This document shows, piece after piece, positions 27,541 to 36,277 of a stretch of 64,000 nucleotides of DNA (position 1 is its first letter; each line of letters begins with the position of its first letter). The stretch lies in assembly GCA_934183255.1 (NCBI GenBank), contig CAKPSD010000003.1, forward strand, positions 1-64,000. Reading direction: 5' to 3'. The DNA comes from an uncultured Bacilli bacterium. GTDB lineage: Bacteria; Bacillota_I; Bacilli_A; RFN20; DUOF01. The position numbers and the translations under genes are program-made. The notes beneath the pieces were generated by a model, which worked only from the letters and a program-made list of their open reading frames with translations, was not told the origin of the DNA and searched no databases.

Positions 27541-28119
27541 TTAGTCAATTTTTTCTATTATATCTTTTAGAATGTTCTTTATTTTAGATGCTCTACTATA
27601 AATGCTACCTCTTGTTAAACCTAACATCTTTGCAATTTCATTATATGTATACCCATCAATTTTATAATCCACAATTAACTTATTAACATCATCTAATTTA
27701 TTAATAAGTTTCTCATATAATGTACTATCACAAAAATCATTCTTTTCTTCTGCTATATAATCAACATAACTTTCTCTACTATCCTCATAAACCATATTAT
27801 CAATAGATTTAATTTCCATATATCTCATATTTTTCTTAATATAATTAATCAAAGCCCTTTCAACAGATCTCCTAACAAAGAAATAAAAACAACCATTTTC
27901 CTCATCATAACTTTCAATGCATCTTAAAAAAGCCATAAATGACTCTTGATATAAATCTGCATAATCAAAAAACTTATCATATTTATTTAAAATATCTTTA
28001 ATAATGCCAAATATAAAATAATTATATCTATTTTGAAGAAGATCAAATGCATCTTGATTTTTCTCTCTCCATAAGCATACAAGTAAATCATCGCTTATTT
28101 TATCTAAGCCTAAGAACAA
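27541..28119 (-). CDS. Sigma-70-family factor in the sigH position
   Basis: 192 residues with region 2 (FDYADLYQESFMAFLRCIESY, core binding and -10 recognition, about 47-67; then FYFFVRRSVERALINYIKK) and region 4 (VDYKIDGYTYNEIAKMLGLT, then RGSIYSRASKI, a helix-turn-helix, about 150-180). There is no region 1 or 3, as in SigH/ECF-like short sigmas. Synteny (rlmB - this gene - rpmG - secE - nusG) equals Bacillus sigH, so orthology is likely. A sporulation role cannot be assumed because the sequence is diverged. The start codon appears to be TTG at 28119 with a GGGAG...GAGG stretch upstream and no better in-frame ATG nearby, suggesting low translation. Confidence 0.8.
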   Translation of the reverse strand: MFLGLDKISDDLLVCLWREKNQDAFDLLQNRYNYFIFGIIKDILNKYDKFFDYADLYQESFMAFLRCIESYDEENGCFYFFVRRSVERALINYIKKNMRYMEIKSIDNMVYEDSRESYVDYIAEEKNDFCDSTLYEKLINKLDDVNKLIVDYKIDGYTYNEIAKMLGLTRGSIYSRASKIKNILKDIIEKID

Positions 28120-28131
28120 TTACCTCACTCC

Positions 28132-28857
28132 CTATAAAGGGAATCTATTATTGTATATTTGATATAAAAGAACAGCACATGCAACTGATACATTTAATGA
28201 ATTAACTTTTCCAACCATTGGAAGTCTCACTTTATAATCACAATTTTCACTAACAAGTCTAGAAATGCCTTTACCCTCAGATCCAACTATTAAAACAATT
28301 TTACCATCATAATTAACTTCTCTATAATCAAGCGAATTACTTGCCTCTGCACCAACAATCCAATATCCTTCATCTTTCAATCTTTTAATTGCTGAGTTTA
28401 AGTTAACTACTTCAACTACCTTTACAAGTTCAATTGCTCCAGTAGATGTTTTTGCAACAGTAGAATTAAGTGGACAAGAGCCATACTTTGAAATTATTAC
28501 TCCATCAACACCAATTGCTTCACAACTTCTAAGAATAGCTCCAAAATTATGAGGGTCCTCAACGCCATCTAGCATTACTAGCAATGGATTTTCCTTGCCT
28601 TTTAAATCATCTATTATTCTATCAAAATCATAATATTCATAAGTATGAACCTTAGCAACTATTCCCTGATGAAATTCATTACCCGCTAAATTATCTAGTT
28701 TACTCTTTTTACAAAAAAATGTTTTTATATTATTTTTCACCACTAAATCTAATATATTTTTATCTTTAAAAGTGTCTTGTATATAAATTTCATCAATATC
28801 TTTTGCTTCTTTTATTCTAGAAACAATAACATTCCTCCCATATATATATTGTGACAT
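28132..28857 (-). CDS. rlmB: 23S rRNA (guanosine-2'-O-)-methyltransferase RlmB
   Basis: 241 residues from the ATG at 28857 (MSQYIYGRNVI), with AAGGAGAGATTAGT in front; the longer frame to 28914 would overlap the preceding gene and adds nothing family-like. It has an N-terminal substrate-binding L30e-like domain, then a SpoU/TrmH methyltransferase domain with the knot motifs DPHNFGAILRSCEA (about 106-119), IVGSEGKGIS (about 189-198) and VNSLNVSVACAVLLYQ at the end. It methylates G2251-equivalent in the 23S P-loop. It is followed 12 bases later by the sigma gene, as in Bacillus. Confidence 0.95.
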   Translation of the reverse strand: MSQYIYGRNVIVSRIKEAKDIDEIYIQDTFKDKNILDLVVKNNIKTFFCKKSKLDNLAGNEFHQGIVAKVHTYEYYDFDRIIDDLKGKENPLLVMLDGVEDPHNFGAILRSCEAIGVDGVIISKYGSCPLNSTVAKTSTGAIELVKVVEVVNLNSAIKRLKDEGYWIVGAEASNSLDYREVNYDGKIVLIVGSEGKGISRLVSENCDYKVRLPMVGKVNSLNVSVACAVLLYQIYNNRFPL

Positions 28858-28906
28858 ACTAATCTCTCCTTTTTTTCTAACATTTATTTCAATACAGTTC
28901 CATATT

Positions 28907-29593
28907 CTATTCACGAGAAAGTTTTAACTCTATTGGATTATATTTTTTTTCAATTTCATCAATAAAAGCGTGGATATTATTTAAATCAGAATCTTTTTCA
29001 AAATCAATCAACACTTCAAAGCAACTATTTCCTTTAATTTTATGTTCAAAATTATTAACAAATAAATTGTTTTTTTCTAAACATTCTTTAAATTCTTTTA
29101 TTGAATATTCCTCGTCTTTTATTACCATATAAACACTAGATATATATTTACTAGCATAAACCATTTTAGTTTCTACTTTTCTAAATGCAGTAAGTACAAT
29201 TAGTGCTAATATAGTAGTTAAAATAGCTCCAAAATATAACCCATTACCACAAGCAAGTCCAATAGCAGCACTCATCCATATAGTAGCGGCAGTAGTAATA
29301 CCCTTTATGTCTCTATCACTTCTAAGAATTGCACCAGCTCCTAAAAAACCTATACCACTAACAACTTGAGCAGCAACTCTACCAGGATCACCACTACTAA
29401 ATCCATACATTGAAATAAGCATTATAAGACAAGAAGCAACACAAACTAAAATATGTGTTCTAAGTCCTGCTGGTCTCTTGTATAGTTCTCTTTCAAAGCC
29501 TATAACAAAGCCTAAACCTGCAGATAACAAAATTCTAAAAACAACTAAAAGTTCAACACTTTTATTTAAAAACGAATTAATCCATGCATCCAT
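28907..29593 (-). CDS. MgtC/SapB-family membrane protein
   Basis: 228 residues. About four transmembrane helices in the first 140 residues contain the family motif RPAGLRTHILV (about 41-51), GAGAILR and the segment GITTAATIWMSAAIGLACG (about 97-115). A soluble C-terminal ACT-like domain (residues 150-228) follows, as in YhiD/MgtC-type proteins. MgtC proteins modulate membrane energy or ion balance and help survival at low Mg2+ or acid; the exact role here is open. GGGGGAG precedes the ATG. A promoter with extended -10 lies at 29619-29627. It begins the minus-strand cluster and is 49 bases before rlmB. Confidence 0.9.
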   Translation of the reverse strand: MDAWINSFLNKSVELLVVFRILLSAGLGFVIGFERELYKRPAGLRTHILVCVASCLIMLISMYGFSSGDPGRVAAQVVSGIGFLGAGAILRSDRDIKGITTAATIWMSAAIGLACGNGLYFGAILTTILALIVLTAFRKVETKMVYASKYISSVYMVIKDEEYSIKEFKECLEKNNLFVNNFEHKIKGNSCFEVLIDFEKDSDLNNIHAFIDEIEKKYNPIELKLSRE

Positions 29594-29618
29594 AAAAAAA
29601 CTCCCCCATTACAAAAAA

Positions 29619-29627
29619 ATTATAGCA
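29619..29627 (-). promoter_or_regulatory. Extended -10 promoter of the mgtC-like gene
   Basis: Minus strand TGCTATAAT, an extended -10 with a perfect TATAAT and only a weak -35 (TTATTG at 17 bases). It lies 25 bases before the start codon. The remainder of the divergent gap up to 29773 holds an AT-rich stretch where I see no confident promoter for the hydrogenase operon. Confidence 0.55.
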
Positions 29628-29773
29628 AATAATTTCCAGTTCAATAAATATTTATCTTAAATATTTTAATAAATACCAATATATAAAGCATTTATTATCT
29701 TTTTTATTAAAAACAAAACATAAATAAATAAAATTAAAATAATATATGTTAAAATTAAGATGAGGTGAATTGA

Positions 29774-30259
29774 ATGATTTGTGCCAAAAATTTACAAGCA
29801 ATAAATGAAATCATAGAGAAAAGAAAAAACATGGAAACTCCATTAATGATGATATTAAGTGATATTCAACATAAATATGGATACATTGACTTAGAAGTAC
29901 AACAAATAGTAGCAGATGCTTTAAATATACCTGTAAGTGAAGTATATGGAGTAGTAACATTCTACTCATACTTTTCATTACAACCAAAAGGCAAATATGT
30001 AATCGGCATATGCTTTGGTACTGCTTGCTATGTAAAAGGTAGTCAATCATTGTTAGATGCTTTCTCAAATAGGCTTGGAATAAAAGAGGGAGAAACCACT
30101 AAAGATGGTTTATTTACTATTGATATTTTAAGATGTATAGGAGCATGTGGACTAGCACCTGTTGTTAGTGTAAATGGCAAAATATATCCTCATGTTGCTA
30201 TAAAAGATGTAGATAAAATAATTGAAGACTGCAAAAAGGAGGAAGCAAATAATGCCTAA
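29774..30259 (+). CDS. NuoE/HydC-like [2Fe-2S] subunit of NAD-linked [FeFe] hydrogenase
   Basis: 161 residues. The thioredoxin-like [2Fe-2S] fold has ligands at Cys80, Cys85 (CFGTAC), Cys121 and Cys125 (CIGAC), the NuoE spacing; the N-terminal helical part contains GVVTFYSYF. It corresponds to the gamma subunit (HydC) of trimeric electron-bifurcating hydrogenases, passing electrons to the flavin subunit. AGGTGAATTGA leads to the ATG. The 3' end overlaps the NuoF-like gene by 8 bases, so translation is coupled. It is first gene of a plus-strand operon within a mostly minus-strand region. Confidence 0.93.
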   Translation: MICAKNLQAINEIIEKRKNMETPLMMILSDIQHKYGYIDLEVQQIVADALNIPVSEVYGVVTFYSYFSLQPKGKYVIGICFGTACYVKGSQSLLDAFSNRLGIKEGETTKDGLFTIDILRCIGACGLAPVVSVNGKIYPHVAIKDVDKIIEDCKKEEANNA

Positions 30260-32129
30260 AATAAATAGTATTAATGAATTAGAAAAAATAATTTATGATT
30301 GGGAAAATAATATTCGTGTTACTAAAAAATTATTAACTTTTTGTTGTTCTAGTGGATGTACAGCTAATAAATCTTTAAATATTAAAGAAATGTTTGATAA
30401 TTTAATAAAAGAAAATAATTTACAAGATAAAGTTGAAACTAAAACTGTAGGTTGTTTTGGCTTTTGCTCACAAGGACCTTTTGTAAAGATTTATCCTGAT
30501 AATGTAACTTATAAATTAGTAAAAGAAAAAGATGTACAAGAATTATTCTCTTCTCATATTTTAAACAATCAAATCGTAGAAAGATTAGTATTTAAGAATG
30601 ATAAAGGGCAAGTAGAAACTAATTACAATAATTTAGAGTTCTTTAAAAAGCAAAAAAGAATTGCGCTACAGGGGTGTGGTGAAATAAATCCAAATAAAAT
30701 AGAAGAAGCCTTTTCAAAAGGAAGTTATCTTGCTTTTGCTAGATGCTTAGGTAAATTAACTAGAAAGCAAGTAATTGATGAAGTAAAAGAAAGTGGACTT
30801 AGAGGAAGAGGCGGAGGTGGTTTTCCAACAGGAAGAAAATGGGAAACTGCTTATAATGCTACTGGAGATATAAAGTATGTTATATGTAACGGCGATGAAG
30901 GAGATCCTGGAGCATTCATGGATCGTTCTATATTAGAAAGTAATCCTCACTCTGTAGTAGAAGGAATGTTAATTGCAGGATATGCTATTGGTGCTTGTAA
31001 AGGATTTATATATGTTCGTGCAGAATATCCTCTTGCAGTAGAAAAGTTTACTAATGCAGTAGAAAGTGCAAGAGAGTATGGATTACTTGGAAATAATATC
31101 TTAGGAACTGATTTTAACTTTGACATAGAAGTAAGATTAGGCGCAGGAGCATTTGTTTGTGGAGAAGAAACTGCTCTTATTGCTTCAATTGAAGGAAAAA
31201 GAGGAATGCCTACTGCTAAACCTCCTTATCCTGCAAATAAAGGATTATGGGGAAAACCTACAATAATTAACAATGTAGAAACATTTGCAAACTTACCTTT
31301 CATTTTAAAAGAAGGTGGAGTTGAAAAGTTCAAATCTGTAGGAACAGAAAAATCAAAAGGCACAAAAGTATTTGCCCTTGCTGGTAAAGTTAAAAATGTT
31401 GGATTAGTAGAAGTGCCAATGGGAATCACTTTAAGAGAACTTATTTATGATATAGGTGGAGGAATAGCTAACGATAAAGAATTCAAAGCTATTCAAACAG
31501 GCGGTCCCAGTGGTGGATGTCTTACAAAAGATGATTTAGACACTAAAATAGATTTTGATAACTTGATTGCTAAAGGATCAATGATGGGTAGTGGTGGTGC
31601 TATCGTTATGGATGAAGATAACTGTATGATTGATGTTGCTAAATTCTATTTAAATTTTATATGTGAAGAATCATGTGGTAAATGTTCTCCTTGTAGAATA
31701 GGCACTACTAGAATGCTAGAAATATTAGAAAAAATAAGTAATGGTAAAGGTGAAGAAAAAGATTTAGACGAGCTTGAAGAACTTGCTCATCATATCAAAA
31801 AAGCTTCTTTGTGTGGATTAGGTCAAAGTGCTCCTAACCCAGTATTATCCACCTTAGCAAAATTCAAAGATGAATATATAGAACATATAAAAGAACATAA
31901 ATGCCGTGCCAAAGTATGCAAAGCAATGATTGAATATCATGTTGATTCAGAAAAATGTAGAAAATGTGGTTTGTGTGCTAGAAACTGTCCAGCACAAGCA
32001 ATCCATGGTGTTTTAGGAAAAGAGCCATTCGCTATAGATCAAACTAAATGTATTAAATGTGGTTTATGTATGAATAGTTGTAACTTTAAAGCTATAAATA
32101 AAACAACAGGAGGAAATAATAATGGTTAA
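30252..32129 (+). CDS. NuoF/HydB-like flavin subunit of NAD-linked [FeFe] hydrogenase
   Basis: 625 residues from the ATG at 30252, which follows AAGGAGGAAGCAAATA; an earlier frame start at 30222 lies within the NuoE gene and is rejected. Residues 1-90 form an extra thioredoxin-like [2Fe-2S] domain (CCSSGC...GCFGFC). Then come the NADH site GRGGGGFPTGRKW (about 187-199), the FMN segment GDEGDPGAFMDRS, the SLBB region, the 4Fe-4S site ESCGKCSPCRIGT (about 473-485) and a C-terminal 2x[4Fe-4S] ferredoxin (CRKCGLCARNC and CIKCGLCMNSC). This equals HydB of bifurcating hydrogenases, where flavin splits electrons between NAD(H) and ferredoxin. It overlaps hydA by 8 bases. Confidence 0.95.
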   Translation: MPKINSINELEKIIYDWENNIRVTKKLLTFCCSSGCTANKSLNIKEMFDNLIKENNLQDKVETKTVGCFGFCSQGPFVKIYPDNVTYKLVKEKDVQELFSSHILNNQIVERLVFKNDKGQVETNYNNLEFFKKQKRIALQGCGEINPNKIEEAFSKGSYLAFARCLGKLTRKQVIDEVKESGLRGRGGGGFPTGRKWETAYNATGDIKYVICNGDEGDPGAFMDRSILESNPHSVVEGMLIAGYAIGACKGFIYVRAEYPLAVEKFTNAVESAREYGLLGNNILGTDFNFDIEVRLGAGAFVCGEETALIASIEGKRGMPTAKPPYPANKGLWGKPTIINNVETFANLPFILKEGGVEKFKSVGTEKSKGTKVFALAGKVKNVGLVEVPMGITLRELIYDIGGGIANDKEFKAIQTGGPSGGCLTKDDLDTKIDFDNLIAKGSMMGSGGAIVMDEDNCMIDVAKFYLNFICEESCGKCSPCRIGTTRMLEILEKISNGKGEEKDLDELEELAHHIKKASLCGLGQSAPNPVLSTLAKFKDEYIEHIKEHKCRAKVCKAMIEYHVDSEKCRKCGLCARNCPAQAIHGVLGKEPFAIDQTKCIKCGLCMNSCNFKAINKTTGGNNNG

Positions 32130-33855
32130 TGTAAAAATAAACAATCAAGAATATTCCTTTGAAGAAGGTTTAACAATACTTGAAGCCTGTAGAAAAGTTA
32201 ACATTGATATCCCTACCCTTTGCTATTATAAAGGATTAGTAGAATCGGGAAATTGTCGTGTATGCTTAGTTGAAGTAAAAGGTGCTAGAAATTATGTAAC
32301 TGCTTGTAACTATAAAATTTATGATGGGATGGAAGTGTTCACTAATACTTTAGAAATAATAGAAGCAAGAAAAAAATCAGTAGAGTTAATAATATCTAAC
32401 CATTCAATGGAATGCCTAAACTGTAGTGCTAATCATAATTGTGAATTACAATCATTAACAAAAAGATTAAATGTTGAAGAAAGATATTATGGTAAAAAAA
32501 CAGAAAGAACATTAGATGATTTTTCTGGCATTTTAATTAGAGATACTTCTAAATGTATATTATGTGGAAGATGTATTGAAATGTGTAAAAATACACAAGG
32601 AATAGGAATCCTTAACTTTGAAAATAGAGGCTTAAAAACAATTGTAGCTCCTATTGCTAACAAATCATTTAAAGATGTGCCTTGTACTTATTGTGGGCAA
32701 TGTACTAAAGTGTGTCCAACTGGTGCACTTACTATAAAAGAAAATATTAGAGACTTACTAGTAGCACTTAAAGAAGGAAAACATGTAGTAGCACAAACTG
32801 CCCCTGCAGTAAGAGCTGCTTTAGGAGAAGAATTTGGTTATAAAATAGGTACTAATGTTGAAGGTAAAATGGTCGCAGCATTAAGAAAAATTGGTTGCTC
32901 AAAAGTATATGATGTTAACTTTGGAGCAGATTTAACAATAATGGAAGAAGCTAGTGAATTTATAGAAAGATTTACTAACAAAGAAAACTTACCTCTTATA
33001 ACTTCATGCTGTCCTGGTTGGATAAGATATATAGAAACATATTATCCAGAATTATTAAATCATTTATCAAGTTGTAAATCTCCTCACATGATGGAAGGAG
33101 CAATCATTAAATCTTATTATGCTAAAAAGAATAATATAGATCCTAAAGATATAGTAGTAGTTTCAATCATGCCTTGTAGTGCTAAAAAAGAAGAAAAAGA
33201 TCGCAATGATAATGATGTTGATATTGTCTTAACAACCGTAGAGTTAGCAAACTTAATTAAACTATTTGGAATCTCATTTGAAGATTTAGAAGATGAAAAA
33301 TTTGATGCTGATTTATTAGGAGATTTTTCAGGAGCAGGAGTTATCTTTGGTGCAAGTGGTGGAGTCATGGAAGCTGCTTTAAGAACTGCTTATCATTCTC
33401 TTACAAATGAAGAATATGAAACTATTGAATTTAATAAAGTAAGAGGAATGGAAGGAATAAAAGAAGCAACATTAACTATAAATAAAAAGAAAGTAAATGT
33501 CGCAGTAGTTCACTCTTTATCTAATGCTGCTAAATTATTAAATGAAATTAAAAACGAGAAAAGCAAATATCATTTTATTGAAGTAATGGCTTGTCCTTTA
33601 GGATGTATAAATGGCGCAGGTCAACCAAAAATATCATCTAATAAACTAAATGTAAAAGAAAAAGATAATATCTTACTAAACACTTATAAAAGAGCTAATG
33701 CTTTATACAAGGAAGATGAAAAATTGCCTATTAGACAATCACATAACAATCCTCAAATAATTGAATTATACAAAAATTATTTAGATAAACCTAATTCAAA
33801 ATTAGCTCATAAACTATTACATACTACATATAGTAAAAAAAGTAAAAATATTTAA
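32122..33855 (+). CDS. hydA: [FeFe] hydrogenase catalytic subunit
   Basis: 577 residues. An N-terminal plant-type [2Fe-2S] domain (NIDIPTLCYYKG, then CRVC), a His-containing cluster region (HSMECLNC...C), two [4Fe-4S] sites (CILCGRCIEMC, CTYCGQCTKVCP) and the H-cluster signatures L1 TSCCPGW (about 293-299), L2 MPCSAKKEE (about 350-358) and L3 EVMACPLGCINGAGQP (about 486-501). The two adjacent Cys of L1 include the proton-relay Cys. All catalytic ligands are present, so the enzyme should be active if HydE/F/G maturases exist elsewhere; none are here. With the two upstream genes it forms a HydABC-type enzyme producing H2 from NADH and reduced ferredoxin. AGGAGGAAATAAT precedes its ATG inside the previous gene. 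Confidence 0.97.
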   Translation: MVNVKINNQEYSFEEGLTILEACRKVNIDIPTLCYYKGLVESGNCRVCLVEVKGARNYVTACNYKIYDGMEVFTNTLEIIEARKKSVELIISNHSMECLNCSANHNCELQSLTKRLNVEERYYGKKTERTLDDFSGILIRDTSKCILCGRCIEMCKNTQGIGILNFENRGLKTIVAPIANKSFKDVPCTYCGQCTKVCPTGALTIKENIRDLLVALKEGKHVVAQTAPAVRAALGEEFGYKIGTNVEGKMVAALRKIGCSKVYDVNFGADLTIMEEASEFIERFTNKENLPLITSCCPGWIRYIETYYPELLNHLSSCKSPHMMEGAIIKSYYAKKNNIDPKDIVVVSIMPCSAKKEEKDRNDNDVDIVLTTVELANLIKLFGISFEDLEDEKFDADLLGDFSGAGVIFGASGGVMEAALRTAYHSLTNEEYETIEFNKVRGMEGIKEATLTINKKKVNVAVVHSLSNAAKLLNEIKNEKSKYHFIEVMACPLGCINGAGQPKISSNKLNVKEKDNILLNTYKRANALYKEDEKLPIRQSHNNPQIIELYKNYLDKPNSKLAHKLLHTTYSKKSKNI

Positions 33856-33949
33856 ATTGACATTATTAAGGAAATGTATATTTCAGATATATTTACAAAT
33901 AAAATAAAAATATAATAAAATGGTTCTAAAGAAAGGAAAGATAAAATAT

Positions 33950-35152
33950 ATGAAGAAAATTTTAAGTACAGTTTGCATGTTTCTACTTTTATTATCTACC
34001 CTAACATTATCAGGATGTAAAAAGGCTAAAAAAGAAGAAACAATAATGAACATTAGTTGTAACCCTAGTGTTGAATTTATCTTAGATAAAGATAATAAAG
34101 TTGTTAGTGTTACTGCCCTAAATGAAGATGGAAATGTAATTTTAGTTGGAGAAACTTTTGTTGGTTTAACTGCTGATGAAGCTGCTAAATTATTTGTAAA
34201 AATTTCTACTGAAACAGGATTTATAGTAGAAGGAAGTACATCTAATAATGAAGTAAAAGTATCTATTTCAGGAGACAATAAAAAAGCTAATCAAATATAT
34301 GATGATGTTAAATCAAAAGTATCAAAATACTTAAGCGATAACAACATTAATGTAAATTTAAAAAATATTGAAGCTCCTACACTAGATGAATTAAAAGCAT
34401 TAGTAAAAGATGCTTATCCTACTATTAAAGATGAAATTTTAAATAGTTTAAGTGAATCAGAACTAATAAAATATTTAAAAGAAGTTAGAATTCTAACTAA
34501 AGATTTATTCTCTCAAGGATTAAAAGATGCTTTCGTAGCTATGAAAGATTATGAAATAGAATTTGCTAAAGATGAAAAAACTTTAGAAATAATTAATACC
34601 CTAGATAGCACTTATTCTCTAGTTATATCTCAATATTCTGAAGCTATTAAAAATTTAAACAGCGCTAAAGTAAAACTAGAAGATGCTAGAAATAAATATT
34701 TATTAAGTGAAACAAGTGATTATCAATTAAAATTAAAAGAATTAAATGATGCTAAAGATAAACTATTAAAAGCAAAAAATGAATTAGCTAATATGGAAGA
34801 AGGATTAGCAAAACAAGCTAAAGCAATAGAAGTTGCTACTTTAGAAACTGCTTATGGATTAGAAGAAACTGCTTATAATACTTATTACAATTCAGCAAAT
34901 ATTGCAATTGATAGTAGTCTATTAGCTATTAATACAATAATCAAATCACTAGAAACATTAAAAGAGAATATGCCTGAAGAAATAAAAACTATTTTGCAAA
35001 ATAAAGCAAATGAAATAGAAAATGCCGCTAATACTGCTAAAAATAATTTACTTGAATCATTTGAAAATTCATATAACAAACAAATTGAAGCTGCTAGAGA
35101 TGCAGCACTTGCTAGAAAAACTGCTTTAAAAAATGCTGTTTCTGCTAACTAG
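33950..35152 (+). CDS. Lipoprotein with RsgI-like domain and long coiled coil
   Basis: 400 residues from the ATG at 33950 (AAAGGAAAG upstream); the frame start at 33920 is not supported. Lipobox LTLSGC ends the signal peptide (Cys about residue 23). Residues 32-105 (ISCNPSVEFILDKDNKVVSV, ALNEDG, GLTADEAAKLF) look like the extracytoplasmic middle domain of RsgI-type anti-sigma factors, but no anti-sigma or transmembrane segment is present. Residues 200-400 are almost wholly helical with Ala/Leu/Lys/Glu heptads (ELNDAKDKLLKAKNELANME). Role unknown; a surface spacer or sensor is conceivable. It follows hydA by 94 bases with no terminator between, so readthrough is possible. A bidirectional terminator at 35174-35204 closes it. 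Confidence 0.7.
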   Translation: MKKILSTVCMFLLLLSTLTLSGCKKAKKEETIMNISCNPSVEFILDKDNKVVSVTALNEDGNVILVGETFVGLTADEAAKLFVKISTETGFIVEGSTSNNEVKVSISGDNKKANQIYDDVKSKVSKYLSDNNINVNLKNIEAPTLDELKALVKDAYPTIKDEILNSLSESELIKYLKEVRILTKDLFSQGLKDAFVAMKDYEIEFAKDEKTLEIINTLDSTYSLVISQYSEAIKNLNSAKVKLEDARNKYLLSETSDYQLKLKELNDAKDKLLKAKNELANMEEGLAKQAKAIEVATLETAYGLEETAYNTYYNSANIAIDSSLLAINTIIKSLETLKENMPEEIKTILQNKANEIENAANTAKNNLLESFENSYNKQIEAARDAALARKTALKNAVSAN

Positions 35153-35173
35153 TAAAGAAAAAAATTAATCAAC

Positions 35174-35204
35174 AAAAAAAGGATTGCACTGCAATCCTTT
35201 TTAT
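35174..35204. terminator. Bidirectional terminator between lipoprotein gene and pta
   Basis: AAAGGATTGCA and TGCAATCCTTT form an 11-bp perfect stem flanked by A-run and T-run, so it can stop transcription from both convergent genes. Confidence 0.85.
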
Positions 35205-35220
35205 TTGCTTATACAAAAAT

Positions 35221-36192
35221 TTAATTACTTTGAGACAAACTTAAGATAGCCATCTTATAAACTTCTTCTTCATTACATCCTCTACTCAAATCATTAACAG
35301 GCATTCTAACACCCTGTAAAATTGGTCCTAAGGCCTCATAATCACCTAAACGTTGCGCTATCTTATAACCTATATTCCCAGCATCTAAATTAGGAAAAAT
35401 AAAGACATTAGCTTTACCTGCTACTGGTGAACCTGGATCTTTCTTATCCCCTGTTGCTTTATCATATGCTGCATCAAATTGAAGTTCTCCATCATATGGA
35501 AAATCTACATTTTTATCTTTCATTAATTCTACTGCTTTTTGCATCTTTTCTACTTCAGGCCCTTTAGCACTACCTTTAGTTGAAAAAGACAAGAAAGCAA
35601 CATAAGGATTCATATCAAATACTCTAGCAGTTTCTACACTACTAACCGCAATATCAGTTAACTCTTCACTACTAGGATTAATATTAACACCACTGTCTGC
35701 AAAGATAAGAGTAGGATATCCCTCTTTTAGTAAAGCAAAGCAAGAAGAAACAATATTACAACCTGGTTTAGTCTTTAATATTTGTAAAGCTGGTCTAACT
35801 GTATCAGCAGTAGAATAAGTTGCTCCTCCAAGTGCTGCATCTGCTCTTCCAGTATAAAGCATCATAATTGCATAGTAATTTCTACCACTTAACATTTTCT
35901 TACAATCTTCTAAAGTATTTTTGCCCTTTCTAAGTTCAAACATCTTATTAACATTATTATCAAATTCTTTATCTTTTAAATGATCTAATATTTCTAGTTT
36001 AGTAATATCTAAATTATTTTCTTTTGCTAATTTAGATATTTTATCTACATCACCTAATAATAAAGGCTTACATAAATTTTCTTTTTCTAATCTAACAGCA
36101 GCCTTTAATATCCTAATATCATCACCTTCAGGCAAAACAATAACTTTATTTTTACCTCTAATTTTATCTCTCATTGAATCAAAAACACTCAT
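35221..36192 (-). CDS. pta: Phosphate acetyltransferase
   Basis: 323 residues, the length of short (class I) Pta. Family features: VIVLPEGDDIRIL at the N terminus, the region ADAALGGATYSTADTVRPAL (about 112-131), DSGVNINPSSEELTDIA (about 170-186) and near the C terminus GKANVFIFPNLDAGNIGYK. It interconverts acetyl-CoA plus phosphate and acetyl phosphate plus CoA; with acetate kinase (not in this window) it yields ATP during fermentation. GAGGAG precedes the ATG by nine bases. Together with the neighbouring hydrogenase it supports an acetate/H2 fermentation, though they are on opposite strands and not co-transcribed. Confidence 0.96.
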   Translation of the reverse strand: MSVFDSMRDKIRGKNKVIVLPEGDDIRILKAAVRLEKENLCKPLLLGDVDKISKLAKENNLDITKLEILDHLKDKEFDNNVNKMFELRKGKNTLEDCKKMLSGRNYYAIMMLYTGRADAALGGATYSTADTVRPALQILKTKPGCNIVSSCFALLKEGYPTLIFADSGVNINPSSEELTDIAVSSVETARVFDMNPYVAFLSFSTKGSAKGPEVEKMQKAVELMKDKNVDFPYDGELQFDAAYDKATGDKKDPGSPVAGKANVFIFPNLDAGNIGYKIAQRLGDYEALGPILQGVRMPVNDLSRGCNEEEVYKMAILSLSQSN

Positions 36193-36230
36193 TACATATC
36201 TCTCCTCTTCTTAATATTATCATACCCAAT

Positions 36231-36258
36231 AAAAAAAGGACTAATTTAAGTCCTTTTT
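36231..36258 (-). terminator. Terminator after the CvpA-like helical-repeat gene
   Basis: AAAAAGGACT and AGTCCTTTTT form a 10-bp stem with a 6-base loop and a T-run on the minus strand. It lies 20 bases past the stop at 36278. Confidence 0.8.
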
Positions 36259-36277
36259 ATTATTTTTTTCTAACTTT

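Noticed and set aside
33857..33880. TTGACA with TATATT as promoter for the RsgI-like lipoprotein
   Set aside because: The spacer is only 14 bases; no acceptable -10 is found at 16-18 bases, so it is left uncalled.
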